A stretch of 64,000 nt of DNA from Embleya sp049739465 (GCF_049739465.1 NZ_JBMHHY010000003.1:343099-407098), one strand, 5' to 3'. Shown: positions 17,809 to 26,656, numbered from the stretch's first letter. Notes: a model not told the origin generated them from the sequence alone. Program-made: numbers and translations.

Positions 17809-18423
17809 TCAGACTGTCGACACCCGCTCGCCGGAGCGCAGGACCGCGAACACGTGGTCGACCGTGGCGTCCTTCTCGCCGACCGGGGCCACGTAGTCGA
17901 TCGCCGCGCGCGCCGCCGCCTCGCCCAGGGTCCGGGTGATCACCCAGGCGCCGAGGTACTGCGAGGCCAGGCAGCCGCCCGCGGTGGCGATGTTGCCGGC
18001 GGCGTGGAACGGGGCGTCCAACACCTCGACGCCCGCCGCCTCGACCCATGGCCGACTGGTCGCGTCCGTACACGCCGGCAGGTCCGTGAGCAGGCCGAGG
18101 CGGGCCAGGACCAGCGCGCCGGAGCACTGTGCGCCGACGAGTTGCCGGGTGGGGTCGAGCGGCAGGGCCGCGAGCAGGGCGTCGTCGGCGACCACGTCGC
18201 GGGTCTTGATGCCGCTGCCGATCAACACGACATCGGCTTCGGGGATGAAGTCGAGGCCGCGTTGCCCGGTGATCTCGACGCCGTTCATCGAGGTGACGGT
18301 GGGGTGGGGCGTGGTGATGTACGCCGTGAGCCCGTCGCGCCGGCAGCGGTTGATGATCGCCGCGGCGACGAAGCTGTCGAGTTCGTTGAAGCCGTCGAAG
18401 GTGACCACGGCAACCTGGGTCAT
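17809..18423 (-). CDS. DJ-1/PfpI family protein
   Basis: A 204-residue flavodoxin-like fold protein of the DJ-1/PfpI superfamily. It starts VAVVTFDGFNELDSFVAAAI and carries the conserved elbow cysteine in VGAQCSGALVLARLGLL. A second typical block, TSRPWVEAAGVEVLDAPF, follows. Members act as glyoxalases, isocyanide hydratases or stress chaperones; the sequence does not discriminate. ATG at 18423 with GGGGAT upstream. A (GGTT)n tract lies just upstream at about 18450-18467. Confidence 0.85.
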   Translation of the reverse strand: MTQVAVVTFDGFNELDSFVAAAIINRCRRDGLTAYITTPHPTVTSMNGVEITGQRGLDFIPEADVVLIGSGIKTRDVVADDALLAALPLDPTRQLVGAQCSGALVLARLGLLTDLPACTDATSRPWVEAAGVEVLDAPFHAAGNIATAGGCLASQYLGAWVITRTLGEAAARAAIDYVAPVGEKDATVDHVFAVLRSGERVSTV

Positions 18424-18502
18424 CGGACGATCCCCGTTCGGTGAGTGGCTGGTTGGTTGGTTGGTTGGCTTTTTCGGTGCCGCTACGGGTTTCTCGGCGC
18501 CG

Positions 18503-18904
18503 CTACAGCGTGCCCATACGGTGGGTGACGGCGATCTCGATCGCCACGCGCTCCGGGTTGACGCGCGGTTCGCGGTAGCGCTCGGTGTAGCGCCGGACCG
18601 CCTCGGCGATCGCCTCCGGGTCCCGGTTGATCGTGGCGATGCCTTCGAGCGTGGACCAGCGGCGGCCGACGACCTGGGAGACCGCGACGCGGGCGCCCGG
18701 GCCGGCCGCGAGGATGTTGCGGACCTTCTTGCTCATCCCGTGCGCGATGACCCGGGCGATCCCGGCCTCTTCGTCGTAGGTGGCGCCCACCGGGACCAGG
18801 TGCGGCGTGCCGTCGGGGCGGTGGGTGACCAGGAGACACAGGTGTCGTTCCCGCCAGAAGGCCAGGAGGTCCGGGGTGGTGCTCGGCGGTACGTGCAGCG
18901 TCAT
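18503..18904 (-). CDS. PPOX-class F420-dependent protein
   Basis: A 133-residue split-barrel protein of the pyridoxamine-oxidase-like class that usually binds F420 or flavin (Rv1155-like). Diagnostic segments: FWRERHLCLLVTHRPDGTPH, VPVGATYDEE, and RVAVSQVVGRRWSTLEG. Start ATG 18904 chosen because the upstream 19 codons are Pro/Arg/Asp-rich and lack the fold. It is on the same strand as the DJ-1 gene but separated by a 79-bp gap. Confidence 0.82.
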   Translation of the reverse strand: MTLHVPPSTTPDLLAFWRERHLCLLVTHRPDGTPHLVPVGATYDEEAGIARVIAHGMSKKVRNILAAGPGARVAVSQVVGRRWSTLEGIATINRDPEAIAEAVRRYTERYREPRVNPERVAIEIAVTHRMGTL

Positions 18905-19040
18905 CGGGTCGGGTCTTTCGCGATCGGGCCGGCCGGGGTCGGGCGAACCGGGCCGGCCCACCGCTCAGCAGTATGCCGCCCGCCGCGGCCGGGCCCGGGG
19001 CCGGCTCGGCCCGGGTCGGTGCGACTCGGCTCGCCCCGGC

Positions 19041-19928
19041 TCAGTCCCGTCGGTAGACCTCGGTCAGCGCGAGCGCCTGTGCCTGGGTCAGCGCGCGCCC
19101 GGGCCCGGGGTCGGTGCCCTGGGCGATCGCCCACGCGAGGTCCACCGCGCTCAGGATCGCGGTACGGAAGAGCAGCCCACCGGCGCTGATCCGGCCTACG
19201 CCCAGCTCCGCGAGGCGCGCACAGGTCGGGCCGGTGGGGGTGAAGAGGATGTTCAGCGGCGCGTCGGTGGCCGCCACCAGGGTCTCGATGGTGGCCTCGT
19301 GTTGAAGCCCGGGGACGAATACGCCGTCGGCGCCGGCCGCCCGATACGCCCGGATCCGCTCGGTCGTCTCGGCGAGCGAGGCCGCCGCGCCCGCCGTCAG
19401 GTAGGTATCCGCGCGCGCGTTGACGAACAACGTCGGCGCGGCCTCCTTGAGCGCGGCCACGAGTGCGGCGTGCCGCTCCACCGTACGCAGTGTCCCGTCG
19501 GCGCGCCCGTCCTCGAAGTTGACGCCGGCCACGCCGGCCCGCACCAGTTCGACGCCCAACGCGGCGATGTCCTCCGGGCGTTCGCCGAAGCCGCCCTCGA
19601 TGTCCACGCTCACCGGCACCGGCAGTCGGGCAATGCCCGCGCCCAGCCGCAGCGTCTCGTCCCGGGTGCCGCCGACCCCATCCGGCTTGCCCGCCGAAAC
19701 CGCGACCCCGAGGCTCGTCGTGGCCACCGCCGAAAACCCACGCTCGACCAGCGCCGAGGCGGACGCGTGATCCCATGCATTGGGCAGGAAGAGCGGCGCC
19801 CCGGGACGATGGAGATCCCGAAACTCGGCGAAGCGCGCGGCTTGCCGGGCAGCGCCGGGGTGGGACGGGCCGGCGTCGGCGTGGCCGGGGTCGGGGTGGC
19901 TGGGCTGGGAACGGCTCGCGCTGGTCAT
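19041..19928 (-). CDS. Isocitrate lyase/PEP mutase superfamily protein
   Basis: A 295-residue TIM-barrel enzyme. After a Pro/His-rich N-terminal tail of about 40 residues, family motifs follow: LFLPNAWDHASASALVERGF, ATTSLGVAVSAGKPDG, PVSVDIEGGFGERPED and GVNFEDG. The set lacks the KKCGH motif of true isocitrate lyase and the PEP-mutase loop, so it belongs to the broad oxaloacetate-decarboxylase/2-methylisocitrate-lyase-like group. GGAGGAG precedes the ATG. Divergent from a CoA ligase gene. The substrate is unknown. Confidence 0.82.
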   Translation of the reverse strand: MTSASRSQPSHPDPGHADAGPSHPGAARQAARFAEFRDLHRPGAPLFLPNAWDHASASALVERGFSAVATTSLGVAVSAGKPDGVGGTRDETLRLGAGIARLPVPVSVDIEGGFGERPEDIAALGVELVRAGVAGVNFEDGRADGTLRTVERHAALVAALKEAAPTLFVNARADTYLTAGAAASLAETTERIRAYRAAGADGVFVPGLQHEATIETLVAATDAPLNILFTPTGPTCARLAELGVGRISAGGLLFRTAILSAVDLAWAIAQGTDPGPGRALTQAQALALTEVYRRD

Positions 19929-20134
19929 CGGGCGTGCTCCTCCGGCTCGCGTCGGACGGTTGATCGGGCCCGATCGCCTCTGCTCCGACATGAGCGAACA
20001 ATGCCGGCTGAGCCCGACGCCCGCAGCCACCGGCAGGCCGTGCCGAGGCGATGGGCGCCGCCCGGACCATCGGGCCCCTGCCGAGCCGCCGCCGGCCGCT
20101 GCGGTAGCGTCCCGGCGAGAAGGTTGGAGGCCCG

Positions 20135-21628
20135 ATGCTGCTGCACGAAATCCTGGTCGCCGCGGCTCGGGAAGTACCCGACCGTACGGCGTTGATCGTC
20201 CCCGCCACCCAACCCCACGCGCACCCCGCAACACCCGCGCCCGCACACACCTCGTGGACGTTCGCCGAGTTGGCCGCCCACGCCCGCGCGCTGGCCGCCT
20301 TCGTGGCCGCCCGCACCTCCCCCGGTGGCCGAGTCGGCATCCTCGCGCACAACCGGGCCGAGTATGTCGCCGCCTACTACGGCGTCCCCTGGGCCGGTCG
20401 CGTACTGGTGCCGCTCAACCCTCGGCTGCACCCGCGCGAGTGGGCCGATCAGCTGGCCCGCTCCGACGCCGAACTGCTGCTCGGAGACGCCGACTTGACC
20501 GCCGAACTCGGCTGGACCGGCGGCCCGACCATCGACCCGGCCGAGGCGATCACCACCCCCGCGCCCGACTTCGTCGCCGCCACCGACGAAACGGCGCCGA
20601 CCTGGCTGCTGTTCACCTCCGGCACCACGGGCCGTCCCAAGGGCGTCCGGCTCACCCACCGCAGCCTGAGCGCGTCGATGCGCACATCGCTCGCGTGCCG
20701 TCCGGTCGACCCCGACACGGTCGTGCTGACCCCCTTCCCGCTCGCCCACGTGGCCGGCTACCAGGTACTCGCCCACCACCTGGCCCGCCGCCCGGCAGTC
20801 GTCCTGCACCGCTACCGGCCCGCCGAACTGGCCTCCATCGTCCGTGAGTTCGCGGTAACCAGCCTGTCCCTCGCGCCGACCATGATCGACGCCCTCCTCG
20901 ATCACGTCCACGAGGGCGACGGGTTGCGTGAGCGGATCCGCTCGATCAGCTACGGCGCCTCGCCGATCACCCCCGAACTGATCCGCAGAGTGCACGAGTT
21001 GCTCGGCTGCGACCTGGGCCAGGGCTACGGGATGACCGAACTGTCCGGCAACGCGGTATTCCTGACCGCCGCCGACCACCGCCCCGAGCTGTACGCCGCC
21101 GCCGGCCGCCCCGGCCCCGGCGTCGAGATCCGCATCGTCGACGACGCGGGCCGGCCGCTGCCGATCGGCGCCACCGGCGAGATCTCGGTCCGGTCCGAGC
21201 AGGTCGCGGACGGCTACTGGCGGCTGGACACCGGCGAGTTCGCGGACGGCTGGTTCCGTACCGGCGACCTGGGCCGCCTCGACCCGGCGGGCTACCTGTA
21301 CGTCCTGGACCGCAAGAAGGACGTGATCATCACCGGCGGGGAGAACGTCAGCGCCCGCGAGGTGGAGGCGGTCCTGCGCGAACACCCGGACGTCCGCGAC
21401 GTCGCGGTGGTCGGCGAGCCGGACGCCCGGTGGGGTGAGCGGGTGGTCGCCGTGGTGGTGCCGGCACCGGGCCGAGCCGTCGACCCGGATGCCCTGGTGA
21501 CGCTGTGCCGTTCGCGGTTGGCCGGCTTCAAGATCCCACGCCGGGTGCTGCTCACCGACGCCCTGCCGGTCACCGGCACCGGCAAGGTCAACAAGCCGGC
21601 ACTACGCGAACAGGTGGCTGCTTGTTGA
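20135..21628 (+). CDS. Acyl-CoA synthetase (ANL superfamily)
   Basis: A 497-residue adenylate-forming ligase activating a carboxylic acid as acyl-AMP and then CoA thioester. Motifs: LLFTSGTTGRPKGVRLTHR (P-loop), QGYGMTELSG, WFRTGDLG, and the C-terminal hinge and Lys in DRKKDVIITGGENV and VTGTGKVNK. GGAGG lies 5 nt before ATG. Fatty or aromatic acids are possible substrates. It stands alone, divergent from the PEP-mutase-like gene. Confidence 0.92.
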   Translation: MLLHEILVAAAREVPDRTALIVPATQPHAHPATPAPAHTSWTFAELAAHARALAAFVAARTSPGGRVGILAHNRAEYVAAYYGVPWAGRVLVPLNPRLHPREWADQLARSDAELLLGDADLTAELGWTGGPTIDPAEAITTPAPDFVAATDETAPTWLLFTSGTTGRPKGVRLTHRSLSASMRTSLACRPVDPDTVVLTPFPLAHVAGYQVLAHHLARRPAVVLHRYRPAELASIVREFAVTSLSLAPTMIDALLDHVHEGDGLRERIRSISYGASPITPELIRRVHELLGCDLGQGYGMTELSGNAVFLTAADHRPELYAAAGRPGPGVEIRIVDDAGRPLPIGATGEISVRSEQVADGYWRLDTGEFADGWFRTGDLGRLDPAGYLYVLDRKKDVIITGGENVSAREVEAVLREHPDVRDVAVVGEPDARWGERVVAVVVPAPGRAVDPDALVTLCRSRLAGFKIPRRVLLTDALPVTGTGKVNKPALREQVAAC

Positions 21629-21658
21629 GCGGCTTCGCCGCTCTCCGCGCTTCGCGCG
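21627..21658 (+). terminator. Double UUCG-loop hairpin at end of CoA ligase gene
   Basis: GAGCGG-CTTCG-CCGCTC (21627-21643) is followed by CGCG-CTTCG-CGCG (21646-21658). Both are capped by CUUCG loops and begin inside the stop codon. A probable terminator without a T-run. Confidence 0.6.
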
Positions 21659-21784
21659 TCGATCACTTGGGGCAACCCAACTCGTGGGCGCTGACGCGCC
21701 GAACCGCAACCACCGTCGGCGACTTGGGGAAGGCCCGCCCCGAATCCGCAGCCAATCCACCAACTCCCGGCCGGCCACCCCGGG

Positions 21785-21898
21785 GGCCGCGGGGCCAGAC
21801 CAGGTCGCCCCGCCGCCTCTGGAACCGCAGGCATCGAGGTGAACGCAACGGGTGGAGCGGGCGGGTACACAACCCAAGCCAAGTGCAACGCAACCGCA
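21785..21898 (+). repeat. Dispersed ~110-bp repeat, copy B
   Basis: It shares GGCCGCGGGGCC, GGAACCGCAGGCATCGAGG, GAACGCAACGGGTGGAGCGG and AAGCCAAGTGCAACGCAACC with the other copies. It lies between the convergent CoA ligase and SufR-like regulator genes, which also makes up most of this 284-bp gap. Confidence 0.82.
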
Positions 21899-21912
21899 GC
21901 CCACCCCGAGAG

Positions 21913-22581
21913 CTACGAGCACGCCTCGCCCCCCGACCCCGCCGGCCGAATCTCGTACGCGCAATGCGGCGCCCCCGCCACCATGTGGCTCACCCGCCGC
22001 ACCGTCGTATCCGGCAACGCCTCCCGCAGAAAGGCCAATTCGGAAGAGCACGCCGTGCCACACCGCACCGCCACGTCGAAGATCGCGCAGTTCTGCTCGA
22101 CGATCAACCACCCCGCGCCGTCGGCCAGCGGTTCCGCCGCGGCCAGGTATCCGTCCTCGTCCAGGATCGCGGCTATCGCGGCGACCCGATCGGCCAGCCC
22201 GGCCGCCGTGGTCCGGGCCCGCGCCCGCTCCAGGCGGCGCTCCCGCCGACGGTCGAACAGCCGGTCCACAAAGCCGGGTTCCTCGGCCTGCGCGGTCTCC
22301 AGGAGGTCTCCGACCAGGTCGCCGTAGCGTCGCGGGAACAGGTTCGAGCCGGCCGCGGTCAATCGGTAGACGTGCTTGGGCCGCCCCGGCCCGAGCCGTA
22401 CCTGCCGGTGGGTCACATAGCCCTCGGCGACCAGCCCGGCCAGTTGCTGGCGCATGCCGCTCGCGGTCATCCCGACCGCGTCGGCCAGTTCCTCCGCACG
22501 TAGTTCGCCCGCGCCCTTGAGGTGCCGCAATATCTCGCGCCGGGTCTCGGGCAACAGTGCGAACGCGTCCTGCTCGGTCAC
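21913..22581 (-). CDS. SufR-like Fe-S-sensing HTH regulator
   Basis: A 222-residue winged-helix repressor type. The N-terminal HTH is ETRREILRHLKGAGELRAEE followed by VGMTASGMRQQLAGL; a C-terminal sensor has four cysteines (VEQNC, VRC, TAC and PHCAYEI) in the pattern of SufR-type [Fe-S] regulators. GTG 22581 is preceded by GAGGAGAGAGG. It follows the superoxide dismutase gene on the same strand across a 13-bp tandem array and may sense oxidative or iron stress for that operon (inference). Confidence 0.82.
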   Translation of the reverse strand: MTEQDAFALLPETRREILRHLKGAGELRAEELADAVGMTASGMRQQLAGLVAEGYVTHRQVRLGPGRPKHVYRLTAAGSNLFPRRYGDLVGDLLETAQAEEPGFVDRLFDRRRERRLERARARTTAAGLADRVAAIAAILDEDGYLAAAEPLADGAGWLIVEQNCAIFDVAVRCGTACSSELAFLREALPDTTVRRVSHMVAGAPHCAYEIRPAGSGGEACS

Positions 22582-22599
22582 CCGCTCGCCTCTCTCCTC

Positions 22600-22677
22600 T
22601 GCCCCGAGTGTCTGCCCCGAGTGTCTGCCCCGAGTGTCTGCCCCATGTGCGTACCCCGAGTGCGTACCCCGAGTGTG
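22600..22677. repeat. 13-bp x 6 tandem repeat (VNTR-like)
   Basis: Six consecutive 13-bp units: three exact TGCCCCGAGTGTC, then TGCCCCATGTGCG, TACCCCGAGTGCG and TACCCCGAGTGTG. The array occupies half of the gap between sod and the SufR-like gene, 19 nt upstream of the latter's start. Confidence 0.95.
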
Positions 22678-22742
22678 CCCACCCACATATCGGTCGGGGC
22701 CGCACGGGAAACCCCGCGCGGCCCCGCCCGACACGTCGTTCC

Positions 22743-23351
22743 TCAGGCGCCCTTGGCGGCCGCGAGGCGCGTGGCGACGTCGTTCCAGTTGAAGACGTTC
22801 CACACGGCCTTGAAGAAGTCGGCCTTGACGTTCTTGTACTGCAGGTAGAAGGCGTGCTCCCAGGCGTCGATCGCCAGCAGCGGCACGGTGCCCTGCGGGA
22901 TGTTGCCCTGGTGGTCGTAGACCTGGGTGACCACGATGCGCTGCGAGAGCGGCTCCCACGCGGCGACGGACCAGCCCGAGCCCTGCACGGTCATCGCGGT
23001 CTGCGTCATGTGCGCGCGGAACTGCTCGAAGCCGCCGAAGTCGACGCCGATCTGCTCGGCGAGGTCACCGGTGGGCTCGCCGTTGCCGGTCGGGCCCAGG
23101 TTGGTCCAGAACAGGCTGTGCAGCACGTGACCGGAGACGTGGAAGGCCAGGTCCTTCTCCAGCTTGGAGATGGTGCCGTAGGCCTCCTTGTCGCGGGCGT
23201 CCGCGAGCTGCTCGAGCGCCGTGTTGGCACCGGCCACATACGCCGCGTGGTGCTTGTCGTGGTGCAGCTCCATGATCGCGCCGCTGATGTGCGGCTCCAG
23301 GGCGGCGTAGTCGTAGGTCAGGTCGGGGAGCGTGTAGACCGTGTCGGCCAC
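22743..23351 (-). CDS. sodF: Superoxide dismutase, Fe/Mn family
   Basis: A 202-residue cytosolic enzyme dismutating superoxide. Metal ligands are seen in MELHHDKHHAAY (H30), VSGHVLHSLFW, and AIDAWEHAFY (Asp and His). Length and the NNxG-like residues fit the Fe/Mn family; the metal cannot be fixed from sequence, though the Fe enzyme is the usual streptomycete form. GTG 23351 has AGGAGGA 7 nt upstream. A 19-bp inverted repeat overlaps its promoter. Same strand as the SufR-like regulator. Confidence 0.95.
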   Translation of the reverse strand: MADTVYTLPDLTYDYAALEPHISGAIMELHHDKHHAAYVAGANTALEQLADARDKEAYGTISKLEKDLAFHVSGHVLHSLFWTNLGPTGNGEPTGDLAEQIGVDFGGFEQFRAHMTQTAMTVQGSGWSVAAWEPLSQRIVVTQVYDHQGNIPQGTVPLLAIDAWEHAFYLQYKNVKADFFKAVWNVFNWNDVATRLAAAKGA

Positions 23352-23389
23352 GGGAGTTCCTCCTGCGCAGTGGTTGCGGTGACGAGTCG

Positions 23390-23437
23390 ACCCTATGCTT
23401 CTCGAAGGATCCCGGGCAAGTTAGGCAAGACTTAACT
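23390..23437 (-). promoter_or_regulatory. sod promoter with 19-bp inverted repeat
   Basis: On the minus strand, TTGCCC (23414-23419) and TAGGGT (23390-23395) are 18 bp apart. Abutting the -35 is AGTTAGG-N5-CTTAACT (23419-23437), an imperfect 19-bp dyad. A metal- or redox-sensing repressor of Fur or IdeR type is plausible, but the spacing does not match the standard 19-bp iron box. Confidence 0.5.
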
Positions 23438-23486
23438 GTCCCAACCGGAAGCCCCGGATCCACCTGGGCACACGAAGGAGTTGACG

Positions 23487-24539
23487 ATGCATCAGCAAGC
23501 CGCCGAAACCTTGGACGAAGCATTCGAGCGCCTGCACCGCACCGGTTCCGAGTTCGACGACCAACTGTCCAACCACGGGCCGATGGCCGTCGAGGCGCTC
23601 GTGCACTCGGGCCAGTGGGAAGCCGTGCCCGCTTGGCTCGACCTTTACACCCGCAGACTCGAACCGGCGCGGCGACCCACCGAACGGATCGCCCGCGACG
23701 CGTGGCACGAGGCGCTCGGCGACCGGGCCCGGGACGGCGACTGGATCGTGCTGTTCACCGACGAGATCGCCGAACGGCCGTGGCGCGAGCTGCTCGCGCT
23801 GTGGTGGCCGCGTCTGCTCCCGGGGTTGCCCGGCGGCGCCACACACGGGGTGATCCGGGTCGGCCACGCGGTCCGCGCGCTGCTCGACGCCGGCGAGAGT
23901 CCGGTCCGGCTCGCCGAGTTCGTGCACGCGATGGCCTACTTCGCGTCGAGCAACCAGGCGCTGCCCGAACTGCCTAGGCTCGCGGGGGGCCGCACGCCGT
24001 TCGAGGCGCTGGACGCCGTACCGCCGCTCCCGGTCGACGAGAAGGACCACATCAGCCGGCGACTGACCTTCCTGGCCGGCTGGGAGCCATGGCTGAGCGC
24101 CACCCTGTCCGTACAGCCGGCCGACACCCCCGAGCAGGCCCGCGACCTGCTCGCCGACGTCGTACACGCGGCCACCCTGCGCTACCTGCGCCGAGGACAC
24201 GGCAACGCGGTGATGAACGTACACGGGGTGACCGCGCCCAACGCGGTGCTGCGCGTACTGCCCGCGCTGCCGGCCGAGCAGTGGATCCCGTCCTACCTGA
24301 CCGCCTGGGCCACCGGCAGCGCGGTATTCGCGGTCTACATGGCCCGCGAGGACGCGCCCGGGGCACCCGCACCGGCCGCCGATCCGACCGAGGCATTGCA
24401 CCGCGCCCGGGAGCATGCCGACGAGCATGTGATCAAGCTCGCGGACAGCGCGGCGGACGTATATGCCCGGTCCGGCGACCCGCGTGCCCTGTCGGCCGGC
24501 CTGTTCGCGGCCGAGCGCATCCCACCGCTCCGGGACTGA
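23487..24539 (+). CDS. Questin-oxidase-like protein (DUF4243 type)
   Basis: A 350-residue predicted soluble protein that resembles the questin oxidase-like family, whose founding member cleaves an anthraquinone ring in fungi. Visible marks: NHGPMAVEALVHSG near the N-terminus, THGVIRVGHAVRALL, and a His-rich C-terminal region (TLRYLRRGHGN, then NVHGVTAPNAVL). The bacterial role is unknown. AAGGAG lies 6 nt before ATG 23487. Single gene divergent from sod. Confidence 0.7.
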   Translation: MHQQAAETLDEAFERLHRTGSEFDDQLSNHGPMAVEALVHSGQWEAVPAWLDLYTRRLEPARRPTERIARDAWHEALGDRARDGDWIVLFTDEIAERPWRELLALWWPRLLPGLPGGATHGVIRVGHAVRALLDAGESPVRLAEFVHAMAYFASSNQALPELPRLAGGRTPFEALDAVPPLPVDEKDHISRRLTFLAGWEPWLSATLSVQPADTPEQARDLLADVVHAATLRYLRRGHGNAVMNVHGVTAPNAVLRVLPALPAEQWIPSYLTAWATGSAVFAVYMAREDAPGAPAPAADPTEALHRAREHADEHVIKLADSAADVYARSGDPRALSAGLFAAERIPPLRD

Positions 24540-24701
24540 CCGAACGGGCGGGCGAGCAGACGGGCAGGCGAGCGGGATGGGCGGCCGCGACACGCCCTCG
24601 TTCGAGGGAGATTCCCCCACTCGGCCTATCGAGTTGCGTTCGCTGGACCCGTACCGACCTCCCGCCCGCCGCCCGCGCGGGCCCCGACGAACGGACACCC
24701 G

Positions 24702-25016
24702 ATGCGCCTGACCACACTCCTGGCCGCCACCGGCGCCACGACCGCCGCCGTCCTGCTCGCCCTCGGCTCGGCCGCCCCCGCGCTCGCCGCCGGCCGCGCG
24801 GACACGCTCGGCAGCGACACCAGCCGAGTCGGCGACATCACCGAGGCGGACATCGTCAAGGAGCTGCGCCCCGCCGTGATCGGCATCCACCAGGGCATCT
24901 CCGGCGGCTTCGTCGAGGTCCCGCCGCCGAACGTGTCGGTGCCGAACGTACCCGTGCCCAATGTCCAGGCACCGCACGTCCGGGCCCCGCAGCCGCCGCC
25001 CCTGCCCACCCGGTAA
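24702..25016 (+). CDS. Small secreted protein with Pro-Asn-Val repeats
   Basis: A 104-residue protein with a signal peptide (MRLTTLLAATGATTAAVLLA to about residue 30, ALAAG cleavage region). The mature part has a short charged segment (TEADIVKELRPAVIGIHQG) and a C-terminal run of near-repeats PNVSVPNVPVPNVQAPHV ending in PPPLPTR. Such tails are usually extended and surface exposed. It stops at TAA, uncommon here. No function recognised. Reading direction is supported by the signal peptide. Confidence 0.65.
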   Translation: MRLTTLLAATGATTAAVLLALGSAAPALAAGRADTLGSDTSRVGDITEADIVKELRPAVIGIHQGISGGFVEVPPPNVSVPNVPVPNVQAPHVRAPQPPPLPTR

Positions 25017-25083
25017 TCGCCCGAGGAGCCCATGTCGAGAATGGGTCCATGATCGAACCGAACGGGCCCCGCCCGACCCGCCG

Positions 25084-25725
25084 ATGGTGAGCGTACGACC
25101 GGTCACCCCGGCCGGTCTGGTGGACGAAATCGTGGACGCGATCACCGACCGCGCGGCCGACGTGCCGTGGACCCGGGTCGCCGTCGACGGCGCGGACGCG
25201 GCCGACCCGGGCGCGCTCGCCGACGCGCTGGTGGCGCCGCTGCGCCTGCGCGGGCGTCCCGTACTGCGGGTCCGGGCACACGACTTCCTGCGTCCCGCGT
25301 CGGTGCGCCTGGAGTACGGGCACACCGACGCGGAGTCCTACCTGTGGGGCTGGTTGGACGACGCCGGGCTGCGCCGCGAGGTACTGGAGCCGCTGGGCGC
25401 GGGCGGCAGCGGCCGGGTGCTGCCCAGCCTGTGGGACGCGGCCCGGGACCGGGCCACCCGCGCCGCGTACACCACGCTGCCCGAGGGCGGGGTGCTGCTC
25501 CTGGACGGGCCGCTCCTGCTCGGCAAGGGGCTGCCCCTGGAACTGACCGTCCACCTGTGGTTGTCCCCGGGAGCGCTGCGCCGCCGCACGCCCGCCGACC
25601 TGGAGTGGACGCTGGCGGCGCTGACCCGCTACGCGGAGGAGATCGTGCCCACGACCGAGGCGGACCTCGTGGTGCGCTACGACCATCCCGCGCATCCGGC
25701 GCTGGTCCGACGGCAACACCGCTGA
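25084..25725 (+). CDS. Uridine kinase-like protein with degenerate P-loop
   Basis: A 213-residue protein like the actinobacterial 'uridine kinase' family of P-loop phosphotransferases. The Walker A position reads VAVDGADAADPGALADAL, lacking the GK(S/T), while the downstream blocks (RVRAHDFLRPASVRLEYGH, VLLLDGPLLLGKGLPLELT) are intact. I recall the same degenerate loop in annotated relatives, so it may be a family trait. Catalysis is doubtful. A 13-codon frame starting ATG 25050 ends across the start (ATGGTGA) and might couple translation. Confidence 0.72.
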   Translation: MVSVRPVTPAGLVDEIVDAITDRAADVPWTRVAVDGADAADPGALADALVAPLRLRGRPVLRVRAHDFLRPASVRLEYGHTDAESYLWGWLDDAGLRREVLEPLGAGGSGRVLPSLWDAARDRATRAAYTTLPEGGVLLLDGPLLLGKGLPLELTVHLWLSPGALRRRTPADLEWTLAALTRYAEEIVPTTEADLVVRYDHPAHPALVRRQHR

Positions 25726-25733
25726 CCCGCGGC

Positions 25734-26567
25734 TCAGTTGAAGGTGTCCGGGTCCGGGCCGATCCGCCCGCCCCGGTCCAGGCGGGTGATCGCGTCGAGT
25801 TGGGCCGGGGTCAGCTCGAAGTCGAACACCTCGAAGTTCTCCCGGATCCGGGCGGGCGTGACCGATTTGGGGATCACCACGTTGCCCAGCTGCAGATGCC
25901 AGCGCAGCACCACCTGGGCGGCCGATTTGCCGTGCGCCCGGGCCGTGTCGGTGATCACCGGGTCGTCGAGCAGTGCCCCGCCCTGGCCCAGCGGGCTCCA
26001 GGCCTCGGTGGCGATCGAGTGCGCCCGGTCGTAGGCCCGGACCCGGCCCTGCTGGAGGTAGGGGTGCAACTCGACCTGGTTGACCGCGGGCACCACGGCG
26101 GTGTGTTCGAGCAGTCGGGTCAGGTGGTCGGGCTGGAAGTTGGACACCCCGATCGCCCGTACCCGGCCGTCCGCGAGCAACTTCTCGAACGCCCGCCAGG
26201 TGTCCAGGTAGCGGTCCCGGTTGGGGGTCGGCCAGTGGATCAGGTAGAGGTCCAGGTAGTCCAGGCCGAGCTTGGCCACACTCTCGTCGAACGCGGCCAG
26301 GGTCGCGTCGTAGCCCTGTGCGGTGTTCCAGAGTTTGGTGGTCACGAAGAGTTCCGCGCGCGGTAGACCCGAGCCGGCCAGGGCCCGGCCGACGCCGGCC
26401 TCGTTGGCGTAGGCGGCCGCGGTGTCGATGTTGCGGTAGCCCGTCTCCAGGGCGGTGGCCACGGCCGCGGTGGCCGCGTCGTTCTCGACCTGGAAGACCC
26501 CGAAGCCGAGCTGCGGGATGGTGACGCCGTTGTTCAGGGTGATGTCGGGTACCGGGGTGGCACTCAT
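25734..26567 (-). CDS. Aldo/keto reductase
   Basis: A 277-residue NADPH-dependent carbonyl reductase (AKR5-like, 2,5-diketo-gluconate-reductase-type). Catalytic tetrad regions are visible: GYRNIDTAAAYANEAGVG (Asp, Tyr), VTTKLWN (Lys), and LIHWP (His). NADPH-binding IPKSVTPARIRENFEVFDF is near the C-terminus. Start ATG 26567 with GAAGGA upstream. It is on the same strand as the MFS exporter just upstream (about 90 bp). Confidence 0.93.
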   Translation of the reverse strand: MSATPVPDITLNNGVTIPQLGFGVFQVENDAATAAVATALETGYRNIDTAAAYANEAGVGRALAGSGLPRAELFVTTKLWNTAQGYDATLAAFDESVAKLGLDYLDLYLIHWPTPNRDRYLDTWRAFEKLLADGRVRAIGVSNFQPDHLTRLLEHTAVVPAVNQVELHPYLQQGRVRAYDRAHSIATEAWSPLGQGGALLDDPVITDTARAHGKSAAQVVLRWHLQLGNVVIPKSVTPARIRENFEVFDFELTPAQLDAITRLDRGGRIGPDPDTFN

Positions 26568-26656
26568 CAGACGGATGTCCTTCGTTGCGGAGGGCGAGCG
26601 GGGCAAAGCGGTGCGCGGGCACACGGATCGCCGAGCGGGAGTCGCGGGACCCCGAC

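Noticed and set aside
18449..18468. (GGTT)n tract as a possible telomere-like or regulatory element
   Set aside because: A short simple repeat; similar short tracts occur at 540-560 and 58303-58340, best explained by slippage.
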